Shown in pieces: positions 54,404-63,967 of a stretch of DNA of 64,000 nt; position 1 is the stretch's first letter, and the number at the start of each line of letters is the position of its first letter. The notes beneath the pieces were generated by a model, which made no database searches, was not told the origin of the DNA, and worked only from the letters and a program-made list of their open reading frames with translations. A program made the position numbers and the translations under genes. This DNA is from Vibrio sp. 14G-20 (GTDB lineage: Bacteria; Pseudomonadota; Gammaproteobacteria; Enterobacterales; Vibrionaceae), in contig NZ_JAPHPW010000004.1 of assembly GCF_026241515.1 (NCBI RefSeq), positions 124,001 to 188,000 of the forward strand. Reading direction: 5' to 3'.

Positions 54404-55072
54404 TTAGTTAGAATCTTCATCAACATCGAACACAACATTGTAGTTCTCGGTGTAAGTACAATTAGGTTGACGACTACATGTAAAGAAGCGTCGGCCTTTG
54501 TAATCACCTTGGCTTGCCAGTTTAATAATCATCGGGCTACCGCACTTCTTACAGAATCGAACTTCTTTGGATGGTTCGATTAGGTCGATGTGGGCTGCCA
54601 GTAACCTCTTCAAGCGGCTCACTTGGTAGCTGTGTTTAATTGACGCACCAATAAGAGGTAAACCTGCCGATTTACAGACGTGAATCAGTAGCTTTTCGCG
54701 GTCGACTTTCCCTTTATTGAGTTCTTTGCCGTTATCAAGTTCGATGATCACACGGGGCTCTAACGTTCGCGGGTCGCAAACTACAAAGTCGAAGTAACTA
54801 CGTGAGATCTTGTTGTTGGCGATAAACCAATTCTTCTTGTTGTTCGTCTTAGCAGGAACCAGCACGTTCGACATGCTGACTTTGGCAAACACTTCCCCAT
54901 GGTTACCCACCGCGGATTTAAGCGCGTTATAGAATGTCGCCTGTTGCGCTGACATCAACGCCCCTTTCTTCTGATAAGCATGGTCTTTGGTGTCATCGTG
55001 TTTCACCACATACTTTTGAATAAAGTAAAAGAACACAACCAGAACAATTACAACGATAAAGATATTAGTCAT
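54404..55072 (-). CDS. Membrane-anchored DUF2726 / topoisomerase zinc-ribbon protein
   Basis: A 222-residue protein. An N-terminal transmembrane helix (residues about 3-20) anchors a cytoplasmic DUF2726 domain with nuclease-like pattern: FDFVVCDPRTLEPRVIIELDNGKE, where D and E-x-D resemble restriction-endonuclease-fold catalytic residues, and a conserved LPLIGAS. The C terminus is a topoisomerase I-type zinc ribbon with CKKCGSPM and CSRQPNCTY. The start is the ATG at 55072; the longer frame begins with TTG. DUF2726 proteins are suspected nucleases, but function is unproven. Confidence 0.8.
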   Translation of the reverse strand: MTNIFIVVIVLVVFFYFIQKYVVKHDDTKDHAYQKKGALMSAQQATFYNALKSAVGNHGEVFAKVSMSNVLVPAKTNNKKNWFIANNKISRSYFDFVVCDPRTLEPRVIIELDNGKELNKGKVDREKLLIHVCKSAGLPLIGASIKHSYQVSRLKRLLAAHIDLIEPSKEVRFCKKCGSPMIIKLASQGDYKGRRFFTCSRQPNCTYTENYNVVFDVDEDSN

Positions 55073-55345
55073 TTTCGAACACAATCAAGTCTGTATAGGG
55101 ATTAAGAGAGTGGCTAGCGTATGTAGAAAAGCATCACCTGGCAAGCAAAAGAGCAAGAGTTACCAACCAGAATCACGACCTTTGAATGCTGTAATCAACA
55201 AGAGGTCGCTCATACGCTAGACACACTTCTCCTATTTTGATGATCAAATCATCAATTACACTCTAGATTGATTTAGATCAATTTACCCAGACTTGTGATC
55301 AACTAGCCTGAAAAACGTTAGGCAAATGTTAATAAGGAAGTTGAT

Positions 55346-55531
55346 ATGGAACTTAAACAAGACCCAAGATGTTATACCGACGTATGTGTAGATGGTAAAT
55401 GGTTCCACTATGACCACTGTGGTACCCAAGCCTACATGTTAAAAGGCGGCGCTTCAGCGGTGATTGAACTCGCTAGCGAACCAGCAACGGAAGGCGAATT
55501 GGTTGAAATGCTTCAAGGTGTCGCTAAATAG
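55346..55531 (+). CDS. Small conserved hypothetical protein (61 aa)
   Basis: A 61-residue acidic soluble protein with three cysteines (CYTDVCV and YDHCGTQ), beginning MELKQDPR and ending VEMLQGVAK. AAGGAAG lies six bases before the ATG, so translation is likely. No known domain is recognised. The two aromatic pairs WFHYDHC hint at metal binding or at a small beta fold, without proof. Confidence 0.65.
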   Translation: MELKQDPRCYTDVCVDGKWFHYDHCGTQAYMLKGGASAVIELASEPATEGELVEMLQGVAK

Positions 55532-55666
55532 TTCACCAAGCCAAATCAAAATATGAATTAAACGAATAAGAGTAGATAGCTGTATTAGTTAAGATAAGCA
55601 CTCTTATTCGCTTAGTTATTGAAGTTCAGGTTTATTGATTAAAAGGGACTAACCTAGCTTGAACAC

Positions 55667-57625
55667 TCAAATGATAACGACCTTATTACGCCCTGACTGC
55701 TTAGCTTGATACAAAGCATCGTCTGCCGATTTTAAATGTTTCTTATAGGTACGGCTATTCAACTGTTGTTCCGTTAGATGAGTCGTCGCACCAATCGATG
55801 TAGTTAATTCTAATGGGCCAGAATACGTCTCAATTGGTCGGTCAGCGATCGCTTGTCTTATCAGCTCAAGCTCTTTATTAGGATCTTGATTCCCAGCCAG
55901 CAACAAAACAAACTCTTCCCCACCCCATCTTGCCACTACATCGTTTGTTGATAAGATTTGCTCTAAACGCTGAGCGACTTCCACCAACACTTGGTCACCG
56001 ACATCATGCCCATAAGTATCATTTACTTGTTTGAAGCGGTCCAAATCTAGAATAGCGAGCGTATACCCAAACGACGACAAAGGATGTGGTATCGGCTGAG
56101 TTAACCGTTGTTCCAAGTAACGCCTATTGTATAAACCTGTCAGTTCACATCTTGTTGATTGCTTGAGTAACTCTTTGTTGGTCTTCTGGATCGAGCGCAA
56201 CCTTATCAATAGCAACGTGGCGCTTATCATCACCATGATACCCAACGCAACAACGATTCGATTCCGTAGCTGCTGCTTATCTAATGTCAGCTCACCCAAC
56301 TCTTTTTCTGCGTTAAGCAGTTCGTTTTCTTGAGCTAATGATGCCGTAGCGAAATCTTGCTCTAGTAAAAAGATATCACTCTGGCGCTTATCAAAAAGCA
56401 GCGCTTTGTTGCCCTTGTAATAGAGCTTGAAGTAGCGGAGTGCGTTCTTGCTGTCGCCTCTTGAATCATAGTATTCAGCAAGTGTTCTTAAGCCGAGGAC
56501 CTTCCAGCTGCGAGTCCCTACAACATCGAACATTGCAGACGATCGCTTTAGATCAGCAAAAACAAAATTATCTCGGTTCAAACCAATATTCGCTAAGGCT
56601 CTATTTAGGTAACACTGCCCCAATTGAAGTGTGTATTTGTCCACTCCTGGGTATCTAAGACACAAGTTTGCGACTTGTCGTGCTGACTCAAAGTTCTTTT
56701 CCGCCAACAACACATCACTCTCGGCTTTTAATAGAATGATTTTGTATCGTTCACTCACGTTATCGCCATTTAGCTTAGCCGCACTTTGATATGCTTCTCG
56801 ACCCTTGACCAAATCACCACTGCGCAGATAAGCAAAAGACTCATTCACATGCAGCACGCCGATGGTAGACGCTTCAAGTAGTCCGCTCTTGTAATAGAGT
56901 TTTTTGGCTCTTTTAATCAGCTTGAGCGCCTTAGGCCAGTCTTCCAAATAGATATAAAGCAGTGCCATGTTTGACACTAACTTGCTGTTGTAGATGTGTT
57001 GAGGGTACTTCTTACCAAGGTCTAAACCTTTATGGAAAAAGTATTGAGCTTCGGGAAAGTCATTGCGGATATTGTTGATGACACCCGCCGTGTTATAAGC
57101 CTTAATCAACAACTCTTCATAGTGGAGCGATTCTGCGATATCTATCGCGGCTCTGATTTGGATTTCAGACTCCGCCAGCTCACCCTTGCTGATATGTTCA
57201 ATTGCCAATTCAACGAGAGATTGAGTCTTTAGCCACGACATATGTTCGTGTTGTGCGAGCGCTTTAATCTGTCTGACGTATTCCGAAACGGCTTCGGTAT
57301 CCAGCTTGTGTTGTGCGAGGTTCGACAAAATCATCAATTCGTAAGCACGGTAGATGGCTTTATCTTGGTCTGGGAACTTGGCTTGGAGAGTGGCGAGTTG
57401 ATGAGAGGCTAAATTAGGGTCACCACGGGATACATCGAGAATACCAATCAACGCAGTTCCATATTGAGAGAGTAATAACTCTTTCTCTGGACTATAAACA
57501 CTCGGGTTTTCAGGGAGAATATGCTTTAAATCATCGTCATAAGTTGGATAAAGCAAATACAGCCCAAGCACAACACTCATCAGCACGACTAAAAGAAATG
57601 AACCTAACACATTGTTTCTATTCAT
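55667..57625 (-). CDS. TPR-GGDEF diguanylate cyclase
   Basis: A 652-residue membrane protein. An N-terminal membrane helix (residues about 8-26) leads into a periplasmic array of TPR-like helical repeats (for example AYNTAGVINNIRNDFPEAQYFFHKGLDLG, MALLYIYLEDWPKALKLIKRAKKLYY) to about residue 430. A coiled segment, a second membrane helix near 455-472 and a C-terminal GGDEF domain starting CELTGLYNRRYLEQRL follow, with ILDLDRFKQVNDTYGHDVGD and an intact WGGEEF. No RxxD inhibitory site lies before it. It should sense an extracytoplasmic signal or partner through the repeats and make c-di-GMP. Confidence 0.9.
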   Translation of the reverse strand: MNRNNVLGSFLLVVLMSVVLGLYLLYPTYDDDLKHILPENPSVYSPEKELLLSQYGTALIGILDVSRGDPNLASHQLATLQAKFPDQDKAIYRAYELMILSNLAQHKLDTEAVSEYVRQIKALAQHEHMSWLKTQSLVELAIEHISKGELAESEIQIRAAIDIAESLHYEELLIKAYNTAGVINNIRNDFPEAQYFFHKGLDLGKKYPQHIYNSKLVSNMALLYIYLEDWPKALKLIKRAKKLYYKSGLLEASTIGVLHVNESFAYLRSGDLVKGREAYQSAAKLNGDNVSERYKIILLKAESDVLLAEKNFESARQVANLCLRYPGVDKYTLQLGQCYLNRALANIGLNRDNFVFADLKRSSAMFDVVGTRSWKVLGLRTLAEYYDSRGDSKNALRYFKLYYKGNKALLFDKRQSDIFLLEQDFATASLAQENELLNAEKELGELTLDKQQLRNRIVVALGIMVMISATLLLIRLRSIQKTNKELLKQSTRCELTGLYNRRYLEQRLTQPIPHPLSSFGYTLAILDLDRFKQVNDTYGHDVGDQVLVEVAQRLEQILSTNDVVARWGGEEFVLLLAGNQDPNKELELIRQAIADRPIETYSGPLELTTSIGATTHLTEQQLNSRTYKKHLKSADDALYQAKQSGRNKVVII

Positions 57626-57886
57626 TTATCAGTGCCATTATTGATTGAATTCCAATTTTATTGACGTTTTTTTAAGAGCGGTCAAACATTATAACCGACA
57701 GATATACAGATTAAAATCCTGCGCAGCGGTAGATCTGGGTTGGGTTTTTCTCACTAATTAGAATAATCAGGCAACTTTCTTGATTTAACTCAGACAATCA
57801 TCTACCTCATTGGCGTTATAGTGATTTTCCTGTTCCTACCTCCGCGGCTTCTTTTTGAACAAGCGGAAGCATAATGAGAATTAACA

Positions 57887-58993
57887 ATGACCCAAATTAA
57901 TGAACAACGTCTCGTAGAACATTTCTGCGATCTAGTGAAAATTGATAGTGAATCTCGTAACGAAAAAGCGATTGCTGAAGCTTTGGCTGAGCAACTCGGT
58001 GAACTAGGTTTTGAAGTTCACAAACTGGCGGTTCCTGAAGAAGTGTCTAACGGTTTCAACATTTATGCACGTTTAGATGGCACTCTTTCAGGCAGCACGG
58101 TATTCAGCTGCCACATGGATACAGTAACACCAGGTATCGGCATTGAACCAATCATCGAAGACGGCATCATCCGTTCAAAAGGCAACACGATTCTGGGTGG
58201 TGACGACAAGTCTGGTATCGCAGCTATCATGGAAGCGGTTCGCGTAATTAAAGCGGAAGGCAAAGAACACAAAACTATTGAGATTGCATTTACTGTATTC
58301 GAAGAAGGCGGTCTATTCGGCTCTTTGAACTTCGATATGTCTTACATCCAATCTGAGCACGCTATCGTACTTGATACAGGCGGCCCGATTGGCACCATCG
58401 TGAATGCAGCACCTGGCCAGCAGAAGATTGTTGCGAAGATCAAAGGTCGCCCTGCTCACGCTGGCTTAGCACCAGAAGAAGGCATCAGCGCAATTCAAGT
58501 TGCTGCAGACGCAATCACTAAGATGAACCTACTTCGTATCGATGAAGAAACGACAGCAAACGTTGGTATTGTTGAAGGTGGTCAAGCGACTAACATCGTA
58601 ATGCCAGAGCTTAAAGTCGTGGCTGAAGCACGTTCTCTAAACGGCGAAAAGCTAACAGCTCAAGTTGAGCACATGATTTCTACATTCCAAGAGAGTGCAA
58701 AACAGTTCGGCGCTGAAGTAGAAATCGAATCGACTCGTGCTTACGATGCATTCGTTATTGCAGATGATCACCCGCACATTCTGTCTATCAAATCAGCGTT
58801 TGAGAAGCTTGGCGTAACAGCGAACACTAAACGCACTGGCGGCGGTAGCGATGCAAACAACTTCAACGCAAAAGGCCTAACAACAGTTAACCTTTCTACT
58901 GGTATGGCGAAAGTTCACACCACTGAAGAGTACATTGCAGTGAAAGACATGGTCGCTATCACTGAGTTTGTTGTGGCTTACGTAACGCAATAA
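57887..58993 (+). CDS. M20-family peptidase T-like aminotripeptidase
   Basis: A 368-residue dinuclear zinc peptidase with motifs in order: FSCHMDTVTPG near residue 74 (metal His and catalytic Asp), LGGDDKSGIAA (bridging Asp), FTVFEEGGLFGS (catalytic and metal Glu), AIVLDTGG (metal Asp), and the dimerisation segment GRPAHAGLAPEEG. It ends with STGMAKVHTTEE (metal His). The style is PepT/YqjE-like tripeptidase, shorter than E. coli PepT (about 408). It removes N-terminal residues from small peptides. Monocistronic; a terminator follows at 59036. Confidence 0.88.
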   Translation: MTQINEQRLVEHFCDLVKIDSESRNEKAIAEALAEQLGELGFEVHKLAVPEEVSNGFNIYARLDGTLSGSTVFSCHMDTVTPGIGIEPIIEDGIIRSKGNTILGGDDKSGIAAIMEAVRVIKAEGKEHKTIEIAFTVFEEGGLFGSLNFDMSYIQSEHAIVLDTGGPIGTIVNAAPGQQKIVAKIKGRPAHAGLAPEEGISAIQVAADAITKMNLLRIDEETTANVGIVEGGQATNIVMPELKVVAEARSLNGEKLTAQVEHMISTFQESAKQFGAEVEIESTRAYDAFVIADDHPHILSIKSAFEKLGVTANTKRTGGGSDANNFNAKGLTTVNLSTGMAKVHTTEEYIAVKDMVAITEFVVAYVTQ

Positions 58994-59035
58994 TCGAATT
59001 CTTTAGTTAGGTCGTCACTTCTATCTAGCACAATG

Positions 59036-59072
59036 AAAAAAGCCGAGACATCATCACGATGCTCGGCTTTTT
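59036..59072. terminator. Bidirectional terminator
   Basis: Stem AAAAAGCCGAG/CTCGGCTTTTT with a 15-base loop, between the convergent peptidase and DUF3859 genes; both ends have the A/T runs needed. Confidence 0.92.
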
Positions 59073-59101
59073 GTTGTTTAGGTAAGCATAGAAGATCGAA
59101 T

Positions 59102-59524
59102 CTAAAAACCTCTACGCTTCCAGAACTGGCCTTCGTCTTTGGCTACTAGGTCGAATGTCTTGTCGGCGATGATGTTGCCTTTTAGCTCGACCGTCATGCG
59201 CCATTTGCCTAGCTTGTTCGAGACTGGGGCCCAGATAGTGTCACCTAAGTAGAAATCCCAGTCATTGTTACCGACATACTCTTCACCATCGAACGGTTCG
59301 AGCACTTCACCTTTGTCTGTGGTGATGTTCGGGTGATAGATGCAGTAACGGATTTTCTCACCTTTGGCTTTTTTGATGTTCAGGATATAGCCAAACTCTA
59401 CGTCGATTTCAGCATCAACGGTGGTGGTGAACTCTTGGATTTTTGGAAGATCTTTAGATTTGGAATCCCACGTTGTGTAGATCCCGTAAGATGTCATGTC
59501 GACCACAACAGAGCGCTTTGCCAT
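59102..59524 (-). CDS. DUF3859 domain protein
   Basis: A 140-residue beta-rich cytoplasmic protein, with MTSYGIYTTWDS, a central EFTTTVDAEIDVEFGYIL and WDFYLGDTIWAP followed by GKWRMTVELKGNIIADKTFDLV. I associate this pattern with DUF3859, a small family of unknown function with an immunoglobulin-like sandwich. No signal peptide. It shares no operon with neighbours. Confidence 0.65.
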   Translation of the reverse strand: MAKRSVVVDMTSYGIYTTWDSKSKDLPKIQEFTTTVDAEIDVEFGYILNIKKAKGEKIRYCIYHPNITTDKGEVLEPFDGEEYVGNNDWDFYLGDTIWAPVSNKLGKWRMTVELKGNIIADKTFDLVAKDEGQFWKRRGF

Positions 59525-59598
59525 TTCAATCGTTACCTTGCAGTTGTTCTATTAATTTAATTCTATTTGCCATTCAGCCAAGCTGGATAAGCACGAGG

Positions 59599-59967
59599 CT
59601 ATTCTTGCCAGTCTCTCGCCATGCGCTTAATCACTGAAGGTTCAATATCGTGAATAGTGCCATATTGCTCTCGACACACTTCGATAATTAATTCTGCTTT
59701 GTATTTGCGTGCAAGTTGGCGGTAAGCCTTCATTTCCCAGTGCTTAATAAAGGTATTCGAAACAACCACATCAAGCCCTTGCATTAAGCCGTTTTCCGCC
59801 GTGTTTTGACACCACTCATGAGCTTGTTGCAGCTGCCTAGGATCAAAATGGTACTCACCTTGCTCATTCACAAAATACATATCGGCTTCGACATGCAATG
59901 CATCGTAGGTTTTTGCTTTTGTTGATTTGCCAGAACCAGGCAACCCTCGAATGAGTATTAACTTCAT
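59599..59967 (-). CDS. Small P-loop kinase-like ATPase
   Basis: A 122-residue protein with Walker A GLPGSGKST at residues 9-17, an acidic EADMYF after the first lobe (cf. polynucleotide-kinase and zeta-toxin folds, where a Asp lies after beta-2), DVVVSNTFIKHWEM and a C-terminal HDIEPSVIKRMARDW. This compact form matches AAA_33-type small kinases resembling the N4BP2/T4 Pnk kinase domain. The substrate may be a nucleic-acid end or a small molecule; not determinable here. Confidence 0.75.
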   Translation of the reverse strand: MKLILIRGLPGSGKSTKAKTYDALHVEADMYFVNEQGEYHFDPRQLQQAHEWCQNTAENGLMQGLDVVVSNTFIKHWEMKAYRQLARKYKAELIIEVCREQYGTIHDIEPSVIKRMARDWQE

Positions 59968-60201
59968 CTGTCACTTTACAGGCTAATTCGAAAACATGAG
60001 TTTATCGTAAATAGTAACGAGTTGCTCTGATAACTGCCTCTGCTCAGCATCCGAAAACCAACTACTTACACACGACTCAGATAATCACTGAATACAATGA
60101 GACTCGCCTCGAAGCGCTTGGATGGCTTCTGATAGAAAACACAAATAATTTACATCTATCCATTTTGCATATCGACAAGCGTATCAAACTACTATAGATT
60201 T

Positions 60202-60225
60202 AGATGTATAGACGTCTACATATCT
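60202..60225 (+). promoter_or_regulatory. Tandem MetJ boxes before metA
   Basis: Three adjacent 8-mers, AGATGTAT, AGACGTCT and ACATATCT, match the met box AGACGTCT at 6, 8 and 5 positions. They sit 18-41 bases upstream of metA. MetJ with SAM binds such tandem boxes and represses methionine genes. Confidence 0.85.
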
Positions 60226-60242
60226 AGCTTAGGGAGAAAGCT

Positions 60243-61184
60243 GTGCCTATTCGCATTCCAGACCAATTGCCAGCATCCGATGTTCTTCGTGAAGAAAACA
60301 TCTTCGTGATGCCGTTATCAAGAGCATCGACACAGGAAATTCGTCCACTTCGAGTCTTGATCCTCAACCTAATGCCGAAGAAGATTGAAACTGAAACTCA
60401 ATTTTTACGCCTACTATCAAACAGCCCATTGCAAGTTGATGTAGAGCTGCTGCGCATTGATGACCGACCAAGCAAAAACACACCGACTGAACACCTTGAT
60501 AACTTCTATCGCCAATTTGAAATGGTCAAAGGCAGAAACTTTGATGGATTAATCATCACTGGTGCGCCGCTTGGCTTGGTTCAATTTGAAGATGTTATCT
60601 ACTGGGACCATCTGAAAACCATCATGGAATGGGCAAACAAGCACGTTACTTCAACTCTATACGTGTGTTGGGCGGCTCAGGCTGGTTTGAAATTACTGTA
60701 TGATTTGCCAAAACGCACTCGTAAAGAGAAGCTGTCTGGTGTTTATAATCACGAGATTCATAACCCATACCACCCTATTTTACGTGGCTTCGACGATACA
60801 TTCTTAGCTCCGCACTCTCGCTATGCGGACTTCTCTCAAGAGTACTTAGCTGAGCACACAGACCTTGATGTTCTTGCGACTTCTGATGTTGCAGGCGTAT
60901 ACCTAGCGGCGACCAAAGATAAGCGAAACGTATTTGTAACCGGTCACCCTGAGTACGACTCTCACACGCTGCACAATGAATACATTCGTGATTTGGGTGA
61001 AGGCATGGAGCCTGTGATACCTATCAACTACTACCCGAACAACAATCCAGACAACAAACCAGTTGCAAGCTGGCGTAGCCACGGACACTTGTTGTTCTCT
61101 AACTGGCTAAACTACTGCGTTTACCAACAAACGCCTTACGATCTGGATCATTTCAGCGAAGACAATTTTACCAAAGACGATTAA
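60243..61184 (+). CDS. metA: Homoserine O-succinyltransferase MetA
   Basis: A 313-residue enzyme that acylates homoserine at the first committed step of methionine synthesis. The family-defining segments are [26 protein letters not shown] (N-terminal), [10 protein letters not shown] with the catalytic nucleophile cysteine, [16 protein letters not shown] with the catalytic histidine, and [14 protein letters not shown]. The start is a GTG at 60243 behind GGGAGAAAG. Its acyl donor (succinyl versus acetyl-CoA) depends on a residue I cannot assign with certainty. MetJ boxes precede it. Confidence 0.96.
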   Translation: MPIRIPDQLPASDVLREENIFVMPLSRASTQEIRPLRVLILNLMPKKIETETQFLRLLSNSPLQVDVELLRIDDRPSKNTPTEHLDNFYRQFEMVKGRNFDGLIITGAPLGLVQFEDVIYWDHLKTIMEWANKHVTSTLYVCWAAQAGLKLLYDLPKRTRKEKLSGVYNHEIHNPYHPILRGFDDTFLAPHSRYADFSQEYLAEHTDLDVLATSDVAGVYLAATKDKRNVFVTGHPEYDSHTLHNEYIRDLGEGMEPVIPINYYPNNNPDNKPVASWRSHGHLLFSNWLNYCVYQQTPYDLDHFSEDNFTKDD

Positions 61185-61211
61185 GTTCTTACTTACGATT
61201 CACAAACACAT

Positions 61212-61265
61212 AAAGCCGTGTTCAATAGGTTATTGATAAAATGACGAAATGAACGCGGTTTTTTT
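61212..61265 (+). terminator. Terminator of metA
   Basis: Arms AAAGCCGTGTTCA and TGAACGCGGTTTTT pair with few mismatches around a 25-base loop and end in seven T residues, 28 bases after metA. Confidence 0.82.
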
Positions 61266-61353
61266 ATGGTGTGTGGGTCGCATTCCATAATAGATTTACC
61301 ACTTCAATGGGTTTGATTTCATATGATGGGTTGGTGTTCATAAGGAGCTTCAC

Positions 61354-62121
61354 ATGCCTGCCAAGCCGTTATTATCTAAACCCTTTTCGTTATCCCGCCC
61401 CCTTTCGTTATCAAGTATGGTACTACTCGCCTCGCTTTCATTGGTCGGTTGCGTCTCTGTCACTGAAGGTCCACCAAAGATTGAAAGTGATCCTATCGCG
61501 ATGTCTGAATCTCGAATCGAATTAGGCTTAGGCTACATGGGACAAGGCAATATGGTCAGAGCGCGGGAAAATCTTGAGCTCGCAATTAGACACGCACCTA
61601 GTTACTACCGTGCTCGGCTTTCAATGGCGCATTACTACGAACGAGTGGGCGAAGTAGACGAAGCAAGATCTACTTATCGAAAGGCATTGAGTCTAGATTC
61701 TAGAAACGGCAATGTATTGAACAACTACGGTACATTTTTGTGTAAACAGGGTGAATACGAACAAGCCGATAAGTACTTCAATCGCGCCATCGACCAGCCC
61801 TACTACTATCTCGTCTCAGCAAGTTATGAAAACGCGGCGTTTTGTGCATTTAAGGCTGGTAATACCGACCAAGCAAAATACTACTTCAGCAGAGCGATTG
61901 ACCATGACCCAAACCGCGTAAAATCGATACTACAGTTATCAAAAATCGAAGTGAGTGACGCCGATTACAATGACGCTCGACTTCGTTTATTCAAATTCCA
62001 CCAGCGTTATGGCTATCAAATTCCATCGCTTCAAATCTTGGTAGAACTGGAAAACAAAGCCGGAAACAGTGCACTTGAGAAGAAGTACCAAACCAAATTA
62101 GACGAGTTGCTCTCTACTTAG
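61354..62121 (+). CDS. PilW-like TPR lipoprotein
   Basis: A 255-residue lipoprotein. A signal sequence ends with the lipobox LSLVGC (Cys near residue 33), so it is anchored in the outer membrane. The rest is a run of TPR repeats (SRIELGLGYMGQGNMVRARENLELAI, HYYERVGEVDEARSTYRKAL, GTFLCKQGEYEQADKYFNRAI). Length and order match PilW/PilF, the pilotin that helps the secretin PilQ assemble type IV pili. In most gammaproteobacteria pilW lies between rlmN and ispG; this copy stands alone, so it may be a paralog. AAGGAGCTTCAC precedes the start. Confidence 0.8.
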   Translation: MPAKPLLSKPFSLSRPLSLSSMVLLASLSLVGCVSVTEGPPKIESDPIAMSESRIELGLGYMGQGNMVRARENLELAIRHAPSYYRARLSMAHYYERVGEVDEARSTYRKALSLDSRNGNVLNNYGTFLCKQGEYEQADKYFNRAIDQPYYYLVSASYENAAFCAFKAGNTDQAKYYFSRAIDHDPNRVKSILQLSKIEVSDADYNDARLRLFKFHQRYGYQIPSLQILVELENKAGNSALEKKYQTKLDELLST

Positions 62122-62136
62122 AATCACTAGAACATA

Positions 62137-62172
62137 AAAACGGGCTTGCTGAATAAACAACAAGCCCGTTTT
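62137..62172. terminator. Bidirectional terminator
   Basis: Perfect 12-bp stem AAAACGGGCTTG/CAAGCCCGTTTT with a 12-base loop between the convergent pilW-like and rlmF genes. Confidence 0.95.
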
Positions 62173-62210
62173 CTTATGTAAGCTATTAGATACTTTCTGG
62201 TATTGAAGTT

Positions 62211-63464
62211 TTATTTAAGCGCAATCCACTCTTGTCTCTGCTCATCATCCATAAAGGTCCACGCAACAAAGCGACTCACCTTTTGGCCTTGCGACATCTC
62301 TACCACTTTAACTTGTTTCGCTCTCAACTTACCAAGCTCTGAACGAATCATGTCTACGTTGTCTTTCTTAGAAATCAGTGTCGTAAACCACAGCACTTGC
62401 GTTGCAAACTGCTGGCTCTCTCTCGCCATTTTCATAATGAAAGCCGCTTCACCACCCGGACACCATAGTTCCGCTTTTTGACCACCAAAGTTTAAGGTTG
62501 GCTTGTCTTGCTTAGCTTGCGATTTTTTAGATTCTGGCTTGAATGACTTACCTGCTTTCTTAGCACGGTTTGCCGCTAGATTATCAAGTTTACGTTGCGA
62601 CCCTTTTTCCGCTTCTTCTAAAGAACCGTGGAATGGAGGATTACAAATAGTGACATCGTAACGTTCATTATCCTTAATCACGCCTTTAAAGATGGCTTCA
62701 GAGTCTGCTTGCAAGCGCGCTCGGATCTTACCTTTCAGATTCGCGTTACTTTCTGCAATGAAGTTTGCAGTTTTGATGGATACAGGGTCAACATCTGTAC
62801 CCGTACAACGCCATTTGTATTCTGTCGTACCAATGATTGGGTAGATACAGTTTGCACCAACACCAATATCCAACGCCTTAACCGAAGCGTGATGATAAGG
62901 TTCGCCTTGACCATCGCTCTTAAGGATGTCGGCCACTCTATGGATGTAATCTGCTCGGCCTGGAATTGGCGGGCACAGGTAACCCGCAGGAATATCCCAA
63001 TGCTTAACGCCATAGTGATGTGCTAGCAGCGCCTTGTTAAGTAACTTAACGGCCAATGGGTCCGAGAAGTTGATCGTATCTTCATCAACAGGGTTCTTAA
63101 TCAAGTGCTCTTTCAACTCAGGCAAAGCTGCAACTAATAAATCGAAGTCGTAGCGACCTGTGTGCTGGTTTCTCGGGTGTAGTCCGCCCACTGGTTTAGC
63201 ATTATTCTTGTTACGCTGTGAACCGCCCGTTCGTTTCGAGCCAGAAGGCTTTTGCGAACCGTTCGATCTTTTTGGTGCGCTCTTATTCGAAGTACCTTTC
63301 TTAAACGGCGCTTTACCCGCTCCGCCTTTATTATTGGTTGGTTTACCAGAAACTCGCTTGGCTTTATTCTGTGCAGCCGCTTTTGAATCCGCGTTGTTAC
63401 GGTTTTTATCAGAGGCGCTGTTTTTCGACAGGCTTAGCGTGGTTCTATTTTGTGATTGGCTCAT
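62211..63464 (-). CDS. rlmF: 23S rRNA m6A1618 methyltransferase RlmF
   Basis: A 417-residue RNA methyltransferase. A basic, Lys/Asn/Ser-rich N-terminal extension of about 100 residues is longer than in E. coli and probably disordered. The core then begins [17 protein letters not shown], continues [27 protein letters not shown] and the SAM-binding [14 protein letters not shown], and has the N6-adenine catalytic motif NPPFHG near residue 275. The C-terminal [10 protein letters not shown] is typical. It methylates A1618 of 23S rRNA. Confidence 0.94.
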   Translation of the reverse strand: MSQSQNRTTLSLSKNSASDKNRNNADSKAAAQNKAKRVSGKPTNNKGGAGKAPFKKGTSNKSAPKRSNGSQKPSGSKRTGGSQRNKNNAKPVGGLHPRNQHTGRYDFDLLVAALPELKEHLIKNPVDEDTINFSDPLAVKLLNKALLAHHYGVKHWDIPAGYLCPPIPGRADYIHRVADILKSDGQGEPYHHASVKALDIGVGANCIYPIIGTTEYKWRCTGTDVDPVSIKTANFIAESNANLKGKIRARLQADSEAIFKGVIKDNERYDVTICNPPFHGSLEEAEKGSQRKLDNLAANRAKKAGKSFKPESKKSQAKQDKPTLNFGGQKAELWCPGGEAAFIMKMARESQQFATQVLWFTTLISKKDNVDMIRSELGKLRAKQVKVVEMSQGQKVSRFVAWTFMDDEQRQEWIALK

Positions 63465-63468
63465 TGGG

Positions 63469-63966
63469 CTACTTCTTTAAATCTAAATACATCATGAATA
63501 AACGGGCATCCAACTCAAGTTGGTGATATTCCGGTTCCATGTGACAGCATAGTTGGTAAAAGGCTTTGTCGTGCTCTTTCTCTTTGATGTGCGCCAGTTC
63601 ATGCACTACCAACATTCGAAGCAAAGGTTCTGGTGCATTTCTAAAGACACTGGCGATACGAATCTCATTCTTCGATTTGATCTTGCCACCGTGATTCTTC
63701 GCAACATAGGAGTGAAGACCTAATGCATTATTGATTAGGTGTATTTTCCCGTCGTAAATCACCTTGCTAATCGGTGGTGTTTTCTTCATGTAGCGATTTT
63801 TAATCTCAATCGCATAATCAAACAGGGCCTTCTCGCTTTTTATTTCATGATTATTTGGATAGCGAGCTTCAAACCAAGGCACCAATTTACCCGACTCTAC
63901 AAGTTGAGTTACAGGGTCGATAATGTGCTTAGGATAGCCTTGAATATAGCGTAAAGAAGGATGCAT
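63469..63966 (-). CDS. YgjP-like M48-type metallopeptidase
   Basis: A 165-residue protein with the zinc-protease motif [33 protein letters not shown] supplies two zinc ligands and the catalytic glutamate, and the following EHDKAFY matches the YgjP/DUF45 family. Its stop lies 4 bases before the rlmF start, so the two are co-transcribed. Physiological substrates of YgjP proteins are not established; the link to rRNA modification may be only positional. Confidence 0.85.
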   Translation of the reverse strand: MHPSLRYIQGYPKHIIDPVTQLVESGKLVPWFEARYPNNHEIKSEKALFDYAIEIKNRYMKKTPPISKVIYDGKIHLINNALGLHSYVAKNHGGKIKSKNEIRIASVFRNAPEPLLRMLVVHELAHIKEKEHDKAFYQLCCHMEPEYHQLELDARLFMMYLDLKK

Positions 63967-63967
63967 T

